A DNA stretch of 64,000 bases from Linnemannia hyalina (lineage: Eukaryota > Mortierellomycota > Mortierellomycetes > Mortierellales > Mortierellaceae), in contig JAHRHY010000003.1 of assembly GCA_019671135.1 (NCBI GenBank), forward strand, positions 1,736,001 to 1,800,000, in the 5' to 3' direction. The translations under genes were made by a program, and so were the position numbers. Positions 1 to 11,038 of the stretch are shown piece after piece (the first letter of the stretch is position 1; every line of letters starts with the position of its first letter). Below the pieces are notes generated by a model. That model was not told the origin of the DNA and searched no databases. It saw nothing but the letters and a program-made list of their open reading frames with translations.

Positions 1-1001
1 GGCGCGCTTGTAGAATACGTTCTTTGTTCTGCGCTCTATCGCTCCGTTTGGGTCCAATCCATTGTTTTAGTATTATAACTCTTCTCCTTCTCTTTGTTTT
101 CTTTTCGCACTTTGCTCAACACCACCTGCCTGCATACCATCCCCCTTGTACATAACCTCACCGACATACTCTTTCCCTGGCTACAAATCAATACAAAAAA
201 GACATGCTCCAGCAAATGATGAAGTCACGTGGGTGGTTGATTTTTTAGTTTTTAATCTATGAGTGGGTGCGAGCGGAGAGTTCCCTCTTTCACTTCAATA
301 TGGTACAGCGAGACCCGTGTTGGATCGAGTGACGGAAATCTATACCTAGAAGAACCCAACCATCCAACCATCCGACCTTACCATCGACCCATCGATTCAT
401 CCAACAACGCAACCGTCAATTCAATTGGGCACCATCATCTACCTATCCTTTTTTTTGATATTATCGGCATTCTCAAAATGTGGCTCTCGAGCAGGAGGAG
501 ACCATCTTGCCCTTGAGGAGGGCTGATTCAACGATTCCATTACACTCCGAAGGACTCGATGGGAGGGGCGAACAGGAAGTTCTCTGGGAGGGAAGCTGTT
601 ACACTGATCAGGATGGCGGGACTATCGATGGCAGTACACCCCAGAGGAATCTATCATCAGATAGCACCCCGCTGGACCAAACTTCCTTTGCAGCGATGAT
701 CTGTTTCGCCGTGGACGTTGTGCTTGAGCCAGGGCCATTCGATTCCTCTCCGTTGCAATTCCAATACTAGCGAGCGCACACAACGACCACGAAGGAACAG
801 AGGATGCTCAGAGGGAGCTTTTGCGTCTAGTTTGGGCGTTCCTGCCGACAACCATCAACTTTGTCTGTAGGGAGCAACTACCCCAGTCAACAGGATCCGC
901 ACCCACTCAGACACACACAGTACACACCATCACACTTCACCAACCTGTCGCTGAAACAAACATACACAACACCAAAACGCCACTTTTCTATCGTATCCAA
1001 T
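1..1001. other. Upstream region of the eS26 gene
   Basis: No gene is recognised here. The last 120 bases before position 1002 are C/A-rich, like a fungal 5' leader. The short open frames at 259-516 and 480-770 resemble no family and have no splice support. An ATG directly followed by GT at 300 is a conceivable far-upstream initiator exon for eS26, but it would need an intron of about 750 nt. Confidence 0.5.
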
Positions 1002-1927
1002 ATGCTCACGAACCTCTCTTTATTTTATTCTGTGTCAACCTGTCAACAGACCGTCAAGAGAAGAAACCACGGACGCAACAAGAACGGTCGCGGCCACGTC
1101 AAGCCCGTCCGCTGCTCCAACTGCTCTCGCTGCGTCCCCAAGGACAAGGCCATCAAGCGTTACACCGTTCGTCCTATGGTCGAGTTGGCTGCCGTCCGTG
1201 ATATCACTGAGGCTCTTGTCTACAAGGGTAAGCAGCAACCTTCGCTTCAATGCCTTTTGTATTTCTGGGAGTGAGAAACGTACTGCTTGATAGCACATGT
1301 GCAAGGACAGTATATGCAGGACAATGTTAGCAACCATGGACAGCGGGAGAGCAACAATTTCAGTTGGACTCTACGATCGACGGGACCCGGATTTACAATG
1401 GAGATGTAGTCTGCGTTCAGCATCACCACTTACTGAAGGATTCTCAAGGAGGGGTTCGGGAATTAAGGAACGACACCTTCGGATACAATTTGATGCTGCC
1501 GCTGTTGGGGTCTTCGCCCTGTTAGCTTGAACAAGAGCAACTTCGACCTCTACAGAAACCTGGGAAGAATAATATACTAATATCTCCCTTCTTAAAATAT
1601 CAATATCCATCTCAACAGAGTACACCTTGCCCAAGTTCTACATCAAGATTCACTACTGCATCTCCTGCGCTGTTCACGCTCACATTGTCCGTGTCCGCTC
1701 CCACGTTGGTCGCCGCAGCCGTGCTCCCCCACCACGCTTCCGTTTCAAGGTACCGATTTTTTTTTGTTCTTCCATTGCGATCCCAATGACGATTACGACG
1801 AGCTACAGCTTACTAACTCCTTTCTCCTTCTACCCTTTCTTTTCTCTTCCCCCACAAACTCGTCGTTGATTCAAAATAACAGGATGGCAAGAAGGTTGCC
1901 CCCGCTCAGGTCGCCAAGCCTCTGTAA
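1002..1927 (+). CDS. RPS26: 40S ribosomal protein eS26 (RPS26)
   Basis: Structural protein of the small ribosomal subunit, near the mRNA exit channel. Three exons are seen: 1002-1227, 1619-1749 and 1883-1927. The first carries [20 protein letters not shown] with the CSNC zinc-ribbon half, the second carries the [15 protein letters not shown] stretch with the other Cys pair and a basic run, and the third encodes the short tail ending AQVAKPL. The conserved protein should start M-TVKRRN. Here the nearest in-frame ATG lies 45 nt upstream of the ACC codon for that Thr, so the model as drawn has 15 extra residues (133 aa instead of 118). Those 45 nt look like the end of an intron (pyrimidine-rich, ending CAG at 1047-1049) but lack a GT donor. 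The identity is certain; the start is not. Confidence 0.93.
1228..1618 (+). other. 391-nt intron of the eS26 gene
   Basis: The donor is GTAAGC after position 1227 and the acceptor is CAACAG ending at 1618. It is much longer than most introns in this window (about 85-250 nt). Ribosomal protein introns often host snoRNAs. A hairpin-like segment near 1511-1540 followed by an ACA trinucleotide is visible, but I cannot show a complete H/ACA or C/D snoRNA. Confidence 0.6.
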
Positions 1928-2807
1928 ATCACCCTTCTGACCCTTATCTTTGAGTATCGTCTCAGTCTTTTGAGCGAGCAAGATTCTTAACAAAAAGGAA
2001 AAGGTGGTGTTGTTTTTTTTTACAGAGACTTCATTCTTGTTGAAAACTCCATCCTAAATAAATGATTCAGAAGAAAGAGTAGTTGGAAAGACGCTCTTTT
2101 CGAATGGTCTTTATTCATTTTGAACAAAGCAAATACCATGCCTGTGAACCATATGTGTGCAGGGGGCGTGAGGCGTGGACGAAGTTGTTGGTTATCAGGA
2201 TGGAAAGAGATGGATAGGTGAGCGGAACTGAGCAAGAATGTAAGCCAAGGCGACGATTTGGAGAGAGCTACAAAAACGCCAAGACCTTCTTCGTCATTCA
2301 TGCTTTCCGGCCGGTGTCACTCGCCACAGTGGTCAATTGCGATGCATTGTTGTTTGTGTCTCTTCCCCCTTTACTTTTCAGCCATGGATCATACTCCTCT
2401 CAATCGGGCTGTGATGTATTCTTGTCCCTGAACGCCGCTTATTTTTCGTCCTTTTTCCTCGTTCCTCTTCCTTCTTTCCTTCTTCCATCCTAATTCATAT
2501 CATTCCCACCACTTATACTTCGCACGCTTCGCTTGCTCCTCACTTTCCTTCAACGTTTTCACTTTACTCTTCAGGCCTTAGTCATTTCATTATCTTCGTG
2601 CACTTTACCCAAACACCTCTTTCACCTCCACAGGCAACCCCGACAAATAATATCAAGAATATCACAAGGAAGTTCAACACCTTTCAACTCAACTCAACTC
2701 AACTCAACTCATTCTCCCACTCCTCATTCCCTTCGCACTTCTTCACATCACATTCTCCTTCACCTCCACCTTCACCTCCCATCTCCTTGCCTCCATCCCA
2801 ACACACC
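1928..2807. other. Intergenic region and leader of the 2808 gene
   Basis: This holds the eS26 3' region and the pyrimidine-rich 5' leader of the next gene, including a short TCAAC/CAACT repeat near 2686-2710. The open frame upstream of 2808 continues in phase but is low-complexity and looks like untranslated leader. No other gene is seen. Confidence 0.5.
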
Positions 2808-4077
2808 ATGGACAAGGAGGAACTCTACCGGGACTACATCTCCCGCTTTATCTCAGGCCTCGAACAGTTCTACGACTCCCTCCTCCAGTTCCACACGCCG
2901 CCCTCTCAGAACCACGTCTATAACACCCGGGCCAACAAGTGCGCCATCCTCTTCCTCGCCCTCCGCTGTCTCGCCCTTCAAACCACCCTCAACCTCATCA
3001 TGGCCCGCCTCCCCCAGAATATCTGCACCACTTTTAATCAGCTCTTCTTCCCTACGGTTCTCTTATTTCGATATATCCACCCAAAACCTTGGGACGACAT
3101 GTTTATGAACACCGTCAGGGCATTGGGGGCTGATACTCGTGTCGATATTGCTGCCAAGCCAGAGCCGCGCTATTTTGTCCAGCTGCAGCAATACCTTCAC
3201 AGGACCGTTCTGGCGTACTTTATGATCGGGACTATTCATACGCTTGTCAACTTGAAGGGGATTTGGGCCTATCTGGGAAGTGCGATTGCCATCCTGGTGA
3301 CCCAACAGTATCTGCAGTACAAAGGAGTCGAGTACACAATGATCAAGACTCTCTTCGCCATGGCGTTTATCGGACCTCGCTGGGCAGTTTGGCTTGTCCA
3401 GATCTCGGTCCAACAACAACTCTTCCTCTACGAGCTCCTACAACCCTACCTAGCCCGAGTTCAATTCAAGCCATGGGAAGAACGCGCCTGGTGGGATCAC
3501 AACAGTCTCGAATTACGTGGGTTCGCCTTGGGCGCTTGGGCACTCTGTTCCATCCCTGTCATCGGCGTGATCGCAGTGCCCGTCATGTTCCCGGCAGTCG
3601 CCTTTCTGTTGACAAGATCCTGTGGTCTGATGGAGAACTCAGGTCGAGGTCTTTCAGGGGATGTGATCGAGGTTCGGGCGCCTGGCGTGAAGGCTGTAGC
3701 ACAGGGGAAGAGTCCCGCGGTCTCGGGCGATTGGGACAAGGATTCGGTCCAGACTTTTGTCAGGGACACCCATCGAAAGCTGTTCAAGCCGACGATCCAT
3801 GGACCCAATTCTATTACGGATCAGGTCATTGTTGGGATAGTCACGGAGGAGCAGGTTCAGGAGGATGCGGTTACATCTCACGCACGGCGGTTGGATCTTT
3901 ACAAGGAATATCAGCTCCAGATCAAGCGGCAGGAGCAGTTTGATCAGCTTAATGCCAAGCGACTGGAACAGTATGAGCAACTCAATGCCAAGCGACTAGA
4001 GCAGCTTGAGCAGCTCCGTCCACTACCACACGCACATCAGCCCCAGCATCCGAACCTCCCTCATCATCGTCATCATC

Positions 4078-4124
<47 letters not shown>

Positions 4125-4145
4125 CGTCAACAACAACAAAGGCAG

Positions 4146-4198
<53 letters not shown>

Positions 4199-5546
4199 AA
4201 AACAGCAGCAACAGCAACAACAGCAACTGAGAAATCTTGTTGCCGCCTCCACATCAGCAGCAGCAGCGACCCCAGCAACAATATTTAATACCGAGGAGGA
4301 GGAGTTCCAAGCACGAGAGTTATCACAGTACGATTTCAGCGACCGGAAAACAGTCGACACTGCACCATCTGCCCCACTAGCAGTAGCAGCCACATTTGCG
4401 ACGGACGACAAGAACGAACTCAGGAGGAGGAGAATGGAACTCGAGATTGAGGCCGCGGCGGCTGCAGGTGTGACGGAACAACATGCCCAGGAGGAGATGA
4501 CGCGGTGGCAGCAGCAGCAACAACAGTATCAACAGTATCAACAGCAACTGCAGCTGCCAATTCAAGTGCAAGTGGAGCAGATAACAGAAGGACAGGATGT
4601 AGCGCGCCGGGCACAGGAGGAAGAGCGTCGTAAACTCGAGGAGAAACGCCGTATCATTGACGGAGTAACGCGGCTGGTTCAGGCGAGTCGGAAGGATGGT
4701 AACATAAAGCAGACGCGTGCAGAGGAGAAGCAGTTGAGGCGATTGATCAAGTTGATCCATGCTGAGGATGCTCAACGAAGGGCAGAGGATAATGGTGATG
4801 TGAGGGAAGCGGCTGAGGAGGATGAGGAAGATGAGGACGAGGACGTGGAGGATGAAGATGAAGATGAGGAGGATGAGGATGAGGATGAGGATGGTGAGGA
4901 CGACGGCGACGACGACGGCGACGACGACGGCGACGACGATAGCCAGGATGATGACGATACATTTATGGATGATGAAGGGGATGCTGCCGATACCCAGGTT
5001 GCAGTTGAGGAAGAAGAGTCCATCGTGCCAGACGTCAACAACAACACCACCAAGCAGAGTCGCCACGGTCAGTCAAAGCGCGATCGGAGTGCTGGCGTGT
5101 CTTCCAAGAAAGCCAGCAAGGACGGCAGCAGGTCCAACAAGAACAACACGTCAGTGGCGATCGTCAAGAAGACCGAGAAGCCACTGCCCTTCCTTCCCGA
5201 AGAGTACTTTACAGCGGTGATCATGGGAGCCAAGGCCAATGTTCTCTCGAGTCTTTCGACAGCGGCGGCGGCGACCAAGGCCATGACTGGAGCTGCGTCG
5301 GCAGTTACAGCTGCCACGACAGCGGCTGCAGCGGCGGCTTCTTCTTTCTCGAGCGACTGGCGCGCCAAGGCCCCCATTACCCGGGGAGGACTGTCGGCAA
5401 TTATTGCGCAGAACTTGTTGGATATTGAGGGCGAGATTGATAAGGAGTTTCAGAAGACTAAGAAGTCCTGGAAGTTGCCTCGAGAGCATGTTGTAGGTTC
5501 TACTGGTACTGTTGTCATTGCCGAGGAGGGAGGAGAGCAGCAGTAG
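2808..5546 (+). CDS. Membrane protein with polyglutamine and acidic tracts, function unknown
   Basis: Single exon, 912 residues from the ATG in context CACACCATGG at 2808; the frame stays open upstream but that part is low-complexity leader. The N-terminal third has several hydrophobic segments (about residues 45-70, 130-170 and 240-270), so it is probably an integral membrane protein. The arrangement around LRGFALGAWALCSIPV is loosely like the EI24/LDS family of fungal membrane proteins, which I cannot confirm. A charged LEQL/KRLEQ coiled-coil stretch follows, then polyQ at about 424-475, a second Q-rich segment near 567-585, a basic helix, an Asp/Glu run at about 668-720, and an Ala-rich C-terminal region. 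The long cytosolic tail suggests a scaffold or regulatory role; this is inference. It is convergent with the S41 peptidase gene. Confidence 0.8.
4075..4230 (+). repeat. CAA/CAG triplet repeat encoding polyglutamine
   Basis: A nearly pure CAA run (about 4078-4124) is followed by interrupted CAG/CAA units. Both encode Gln inside the 2808 gene. The switch from CAA to mixed CAG suggests two independent expansions. The antisense Leu/Val-rich frames are shadows. Confidence 0.9.
4812..4965 (+). repeat. GAT/GAG/GAC repeat encoding an acidic tract
   Basis: Imperfect trinucleotide repeat giving an Asp/Glu run of about 50 residues, including a GACGACGGC unit repeated in tandem around 4899-4938. It is coding and in frame with the 2808 gene. 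Confidence 0.85.
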
Positions 5547-5874
5547 CAGGGATTGGTAGCAGCAGCAGCAGCAGTGGCGGCAAGCGTTCCTTTACCCTCT
5601 GACGAATCCGCCTCGAAGTGAATATTCACACGTTCGACTCGGTTGTAAAATAAATCTTTGCATACCATGTACACTTTTTGATTGAAAAGAATGAGGGGGG
5701 GGGGTAATAATTAGTTCGGATATTTATTACTTTTGGGATATTGGTTTTGTGAGAGTGGGTGTGTGTGTGTGTGTGTGTTTTCTTTTCTTTCCTTCATTAA
5801 ATGGTAAATTTCCCATATGTATCTTCGTTTCTAGCTTCCAGCATAAATAAATAAATAAACAAAAAGTAATCAAA
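5547..5874. other. Convergent 3' region between the 2808 gene and the S41 peptidase
   Basis: Contains an AATAAA-type signal near 5648 for the plus-strand gene, a G homopolymer near 5695-5704 and a (TG)n microsatellite at 5757-5778. No gene is seen. Confidence 0.6.
5757..5778. repeat. (TG)n microsatellite
   Basis: About ten TG units in the convergent 3' region. Confidence 0.9.
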
Positions 5875-8408
5875 CTACTTAAAGTCGGCAGCGATCTTGA
5901 CCCACGTCTGGTCAGGGTGTCTGGCCGAGACAGAGTCCTGATCGAGATGAACAGAAGCCGCAAAGTACTTTGTGTCATATTCCAGGGGGACAGTACTGTT
6001 CTCGGTGGCGTAGATCTCGCCAACTGCAACGTTAGTCGCAGCCTTGAGGGGCAACGAGATAGGAGTAGTCTTGCCGCCCTTGTACCCGACCAGACGCAAA
6101 TCGCGGACGATCGAGTAGTTGTCCATGACGAATCCACCGGGGAACGAGAAGTAGGACAGGGGGGTCTTGTGGATGCCTCCGATGGCGTAGGTCTTGACCT
6201 TGTGAGCAATGTTGAAGCGAGTGGCGATCATAGTACAAGCGGACCCACAGAAGCCGTTGGTGACGATGGCCATGTCGGAGGCCTTCCAGGGGAGGAGGTC
6301 TTTGCTGGCGAGGGGAAGGAAGGGCCAGGCGTGTTCGAAGAAGGACTTCTGGGTGTAGGTTTGGGTGGATCCGCCGCGCTTCTGGTTGATGCCCTTAGTG
6401 AACATGCTTGCGTCCTTGAAGGCCTTGCCGGTGACGGTCGAGGCGTAACCGCGGGCGTCAAAGGTCGACCTGGCGGTGGCTTGCTTGATGGCGAGCTTGG
6501 CGGCTTCCTGGGCCAAGGTGCTCGAGCGGAGGTCCTGGACAAAGTAGGCCTTGTCCTTGGGGAAGAAGACGGCGTTGACAAAGTAGGCGAAATCGACGGA
6601 TCCACCACCGTTGTTGGTCATGTCAAGGATCAGCTTCTTGCATCCAGACTTCTTGAGCTTTTGGAGTCCGTCGATGAACTGGGTGTAGTCTGAGGGGTCA
6701 AACTCAAAGTATCCAACCTCCTCGGTAGCAATGACGGCAACACAGACGTTCTTGTTCTTGTTGAGGGTGTAGAAGGCTGTGCTGGTGGTGGTCGCAACCT
6801 CGGTCGCCTGGGTGATCACCTTGGGACCCTCGGCGCCGTCGCGGCCGTTACGGTTTCCGGATCCGAACTGGATATGACCACGCTCGCGGTAGAGGGTAGT
6901 GGCGGGGGCGACATTGATACGTTGACGCAAGTCGTTGGAGGAATGATCGTCGGGACGACCATTGTCATAAGGCGACAGGGGTGCCAAGCACTGAGTCTCC
7001 CAGTAGGTCTTGGTATCCTTGAAAGTACCAGCCTCAAAGTGGCTCGAGGGAGTAACAATCCAAGGGATAGTAACCTTCTGAGGGGCGGCAGTTCCACACT
7101 GGAAGGTATAATCCATCGAGGCCTTGGCAGGAACCTCCCAACGACGAGAGAATCCACCGGGGGAGACCTGCCAGTCATTGTACCAGGCCGTGGAGGCAAG
7201 GGCATCGTTAAGACGGACACCGGGGTCCTTGGAGATGGCCGAGGTGCGGTCGGTGAACTCCTGGATAGCCTGGAGGGCGGGCTTGCCGTCGATGGTGGTA
7301 ACGACACAGTCGACAAGATTCTTGGGGACGTTCTTGTTGGTCGTGTCGGCGTAGAAGACCTGGACGGATTGGACGCCCTTGGTCACGGGCGCGTAGAGAG
7401 AGATGGGCTGGGTGAATGTCGCAACGCTGTAGCAGTCGTCTGTTCAGATACCAAGGAAGGGACGCGCAAAAGGAAAAGGAAAAGGAAATAAAGGGTGGAG
7501 GATTATGAAATGAATGGAGAAATATTTGTTAGTGCAATTGCCCTGAAATTACTATATGCCGCTCCTTGTTCATGTATCCTCCAAAATTAGGTATTCTTAT
7601 ATAATCCTCGATCACTTCCATGCATCTTGCATCCATTCACAAGTACTACAAGCACACAGCACAAAAATGCAATAAAAAAATACAATAGAGAATACTTACT
7701 CCTGTAAGCAAGGTGCCCATCATTCGCCGAGAAGGTCAAATAAGTCAATGCCATATTAAAATCATAATCAGACTTGTACTTTGTCGCCTTGATCTTCTTC
7801 AACCCATCCATCAAATCAACCTGGGGAGTCTTGAACGGAGCCTTGGAAGCCTCCTTGGCCTGGTCAAGGAAGACATAAACGTTTCCAAGCAAGTTCTCAA
7901 CAGATGTCAGAGTCTTGGCCGCAATATCGGCCTTGTAGGATTGAGCATTGTAGCAGTCGCGGACAGCATTGTAGGACAAGAAGCCCGTGGCGGCGTCGCC
8001 CTCTTTGGCCAAGGTGCTGCAGGGGTCCTTGGGCTTAGGAGCAGGGGTTGTAGGCTTGGCTGCAGCCGTGGTGGTGGTGGTGGTGGTAGTCTTGGCTTTG
8101 GCAGTGGTGGTAGTAGCCTTAGCTTTGGTGGTAGTAACCTTAGCTTTGGTGGTGGTAGTCTTAGCCTTGGTGGTGGTAGCCTTAGCCTTGGTGGTGGTAG
8201 CCTTAGCCTTGGTGGTGGTGGCCTTAGCTTTGGTAGTGGTGGCCTTAGCTTTGGTAGTGGTGGTCTTAGCTTTGGTGGTGGTGATGGCCTTGGCTTTGGT
8301 GGTGGTGGTGGCCTTGTGGACCGAGGTGGTGGAGGAAGAGGAGGGGGCGGCTTGGGCAGACACGACGAACAGGGCGACGGCCAAGGAGAGGATGGATGTA
8401 ACCTTCAT
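5875..8408 (-). CDS. Secreted peptidase S41 (CPAF-like) family protein with Thr/Lys repeat linker
   Basis: Two exons, 8408-7700 and 7439-5875, joined through Asn-Asp-Cys-Tyr, giving 757 residues. The start at 8408 opens a clear signal peptide (LSLAVALFVVSAQA). Residues about 33-108 are tandem TTTKAK units, a flexible, probably O-glycosylated linker. A Cys-containing domain follows, with ANDGHLAYR at the exon end; His232 fits the catalytic base of S41 peptidases. The second exon has NNGGGSVDFAYF and TNGFCGSACTM, where Ser636 fits the nucleophile. In this family these residues form a Ser-His catalytic site in proteins with an extra N-terminal domain. It is likely a secreted or wall-associated hydrolase; its substrate is unknown. 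It is convergent with the membrane protein at 2808. Confidence 0.88.
8085..8310 (-). repeat. Tandem 18-nt repeats encoding TTTKAK
   Basis: About eleven imperfect copies of an 18-nt unit (on the plus strand GGTGGTAGCCTTAGCCTT and variants) encode the Thr/Lys linker of the S41 protein. Copies vary mostly at third positions, which suggests selection for the peptide or older expansion. Confidence 0.88.
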
Positions 8409-11038
8409 GATGATGATTGTTGAGTTAGTTCCTGAGAATGAATTATCGGATTAGAGCGTGTTGAGGAGCTGTAGAGAAACAGGGAGGTGGTGCTGTTTTT
8501 TGTGCGAGACGTTGAAGGTTGGAGGTAAGGAGGCCCTGACAAGGGTTGGAAGGGGTCGATTAGAGAGGAGGGAGGAGAGATGGAAGGGACCAGGCTGGTG
8601 AATGCTCTGGCAAGAAGGAAGGAAGAAGGGGCGGGAGGGGGGTTGAAGGAAAGGGTAAAGAGGGAAGGAAAGGTGCAGTACAAAGAGAAAAAAGAAGGGA
8701 AAAAAAACCAGAAAAAGGAGGGCAGGGGTGGTCCTTTTTGTATGAACCAGCGAATTAACCCTCGGTACCTGAAATGCCTGGTATCGACCGTTGGGCGGGA
8801 GTGGTGGTGGACTTACTCTATCACTACTCCAGGGGAAAGAAAGGGAAACAACCATCAGGCAATCGAACTCTATTCCAGGGGAAGGGGTGTGTGATTTGTG
8901 TGTTTGATGAGAGCAATTTTGCCTTGCAGCATCACCCTTCACTTCCTCATCCATCTGCTACTCTCTCACTCATCGATTGTCCTTTGTTATGTCTTTTCTG
9001 CTCTCGTCTTCAACAGGGTACAACCCGGGTGTATATCCTCTAGACTAGCCAGTCCAGCGCCTTCGCTTCCCTTCTCTTCTTGCTGCATGGCATGCGTCTT
9101 GTGTGCTTCTCTTCACTTCTTATGTCTTGCACTCGTACCTGAACAGAACCTCGCTCAACCCTCATCTCTCTCATACCTTCGATCATCCTTGATTTCCTGA
9201 AAAAGCCAACCCACTCATTCTTTACAATTGCGCACCTCTTCCCAATCCCGGGTGAATCTCGCTCCTCTTCCCAGGTCTTTGTTTGTTCACACCACCACAC
9301 CATCGTACACACAAAGGCTTACCCTATGGCACCGAAGTTCTTCCCAGGAATCCACTAACATGAATATTTTCGAGAGCACTCTCTCTTTCTCTATTCTCAC
9401 GCACAACATACAAACAAACAAACAAATCGAGGTCGAGGTCGGTCCCACTCCAAGCCTTTCCCTCTCTGTTTTTTGGTTTTGATGCAGGTTCACAATAAAA
9501 GAAGAGACCTCTTCGGTCCGGCGTTGTTGAGGTGCATGGCATGGCATGGCACGGCATGATATTAATGCTCATCAACTAGTCTGGCTAGCCTCCCTCCTGT
9601 ACGTCGACCGTTGTACCTGACTCCCTTGCATCGTTGTTGTTTGCAATTTGCAAATGGATGCCCAGAACATCACTCCTCTTTTCTAACTAATTTTGAATTC
9701 ACGGCCGTTCATTGGCCTGTTGCATCACTTTCTCAACAACCTCTTTCACCTTTCCTCTCCTTCATCTCTCCCTTCACTCTCGTCATTTCCTTCCATCAGG
9801 GTCTACACTTTGCAGCTCAGAGTTGCGTGAGCAATAATGGCAATACTGGCGCCATGGTACTCTTTTTCTTGTTTTCCGTCTTTTCATGGCGTTTTTTTTA
9901 ATACGCCCTCCTTCGCGGCTCTCTACTCCTTCTCTTCAACAAAAACAGTAAACAGGCCTCTTACTTACTTGAATGAACATTTAGCCAACCCATCGCGCCT
10001 CACTCTTCTCACGCCTGACTGACTCCCTTGACTCACGAAAACGCAAAGAGAAATAAACAAGGGCTGTTCTGCTGGTTTGCCTTGACGAAATACAAATCTG
10101 CAAGGGACAAGTCTAAATGGTACACCATCGAGTGTACGCACTCTCATATCTTCCTTATAATCATTATCATTAGTTTCTCCCCTTACCTTCATGCACACAT
10201 CCATACTACGTACTATTATTATTAGCGGGTTTTCTAGGCTGGCTGACCCATGGCGTCAAACGTTAATTATTATTTTTTTGCTCTCACAAACATCCAGGCT
10301 GGCTATTTCTACTCAATGAAGCAAAAAGGTACATTCGAAAACAACTGTTCAATAACTACGGAAATAAGTACATCCCACGCTACTCCGGCAGTCATTTTAC
10401 TCACTCCCACTTCCACTCCACTCCCAAGCTTGAAATAAAAAAAAAAAGTCCACATGTCGTGCTTTTTTTTTTTTTTTTCTTCCTGCAGGGTCACAAAAAA
10501 GAACAAGTCGCATCTAATTGCACTAAGTAATTCTTGTAATTGTTGAGCCATTTGCAATAGCCATCCAATACCTGGTTTCCTCATCCGCCGCCTTTCTTAT
10601 CCCATTGACCCAAACCTTGCTCTTTATCCTCATCAGTGCAAGAATACATACACTGTTGTACATTCCCTCCTGTATCGTACTTTGTTTGTGCATGTTTGTG
10701 TATGAAACTCATTCCACTTTATCACATCAAGCCCCATGGGTCCTGGCCTCTAACATGTACATGAATAATTTGTTTATTATCTCTTTTAGTCGCAACAATA
10801 GTGAATCGCAAAAAAAAAAAACGCGTCAATGTGTATGTAGGATGAAGAAGGAGAAGAGTGCACAGTACGTGTATACAGGTCTACACCACCCAGAGAGACT
10901 CTCACCGTTTTGTTGTCTAGACAAAAAGTGGTCGCTCAAGTACTCTGATTTACGCCTCGGTGTGTCTGCATGCGCTGATGTATGTTGTACATGTAATCCT
11001 CTCCTCCTGATGCTTCTTCCATTGCCCATCTCTTCCGC
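8409..11038. other. 2.6 kb intergenic region between the S41 peptidase and ERD2
   Basis: This holds the promoter of the S41 gene (a GGTACCTGAAA motif at 8764) and the 3' region of ERD2. Purine/pyrimidine-biased tracts, homopolymers near 10437-10448 and 10464-10479, and a short GGCAT repeat near 9535-9556 are present. Open frames here are short, have biased composition and match nothing I know. I see no gene. Confidence 0.5.

Noticed and set aside
3982..4411. Antisense Leu-, Val- and Cys-rich frames across the CAA/CAG repeat
   Set aside because: These are translations of the repeat on the other strand or frame; the plus-strand Gln frame belongs to a long intact protein.
4747..5066. Minus-strand His/Arg and Ser repeat frames
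   Set aside because: Shadows of the acidic GAT/GAG/GAC tract in the 2808 gene.
5917..7491. Plus-strand frames of 258 and 205 codons opposite the S41 peptidase
   Set aside because: Gly/Val/Asp-rich antisense of a GC-rich coding exon; the minus strand has family motifs and a proper splice junction.
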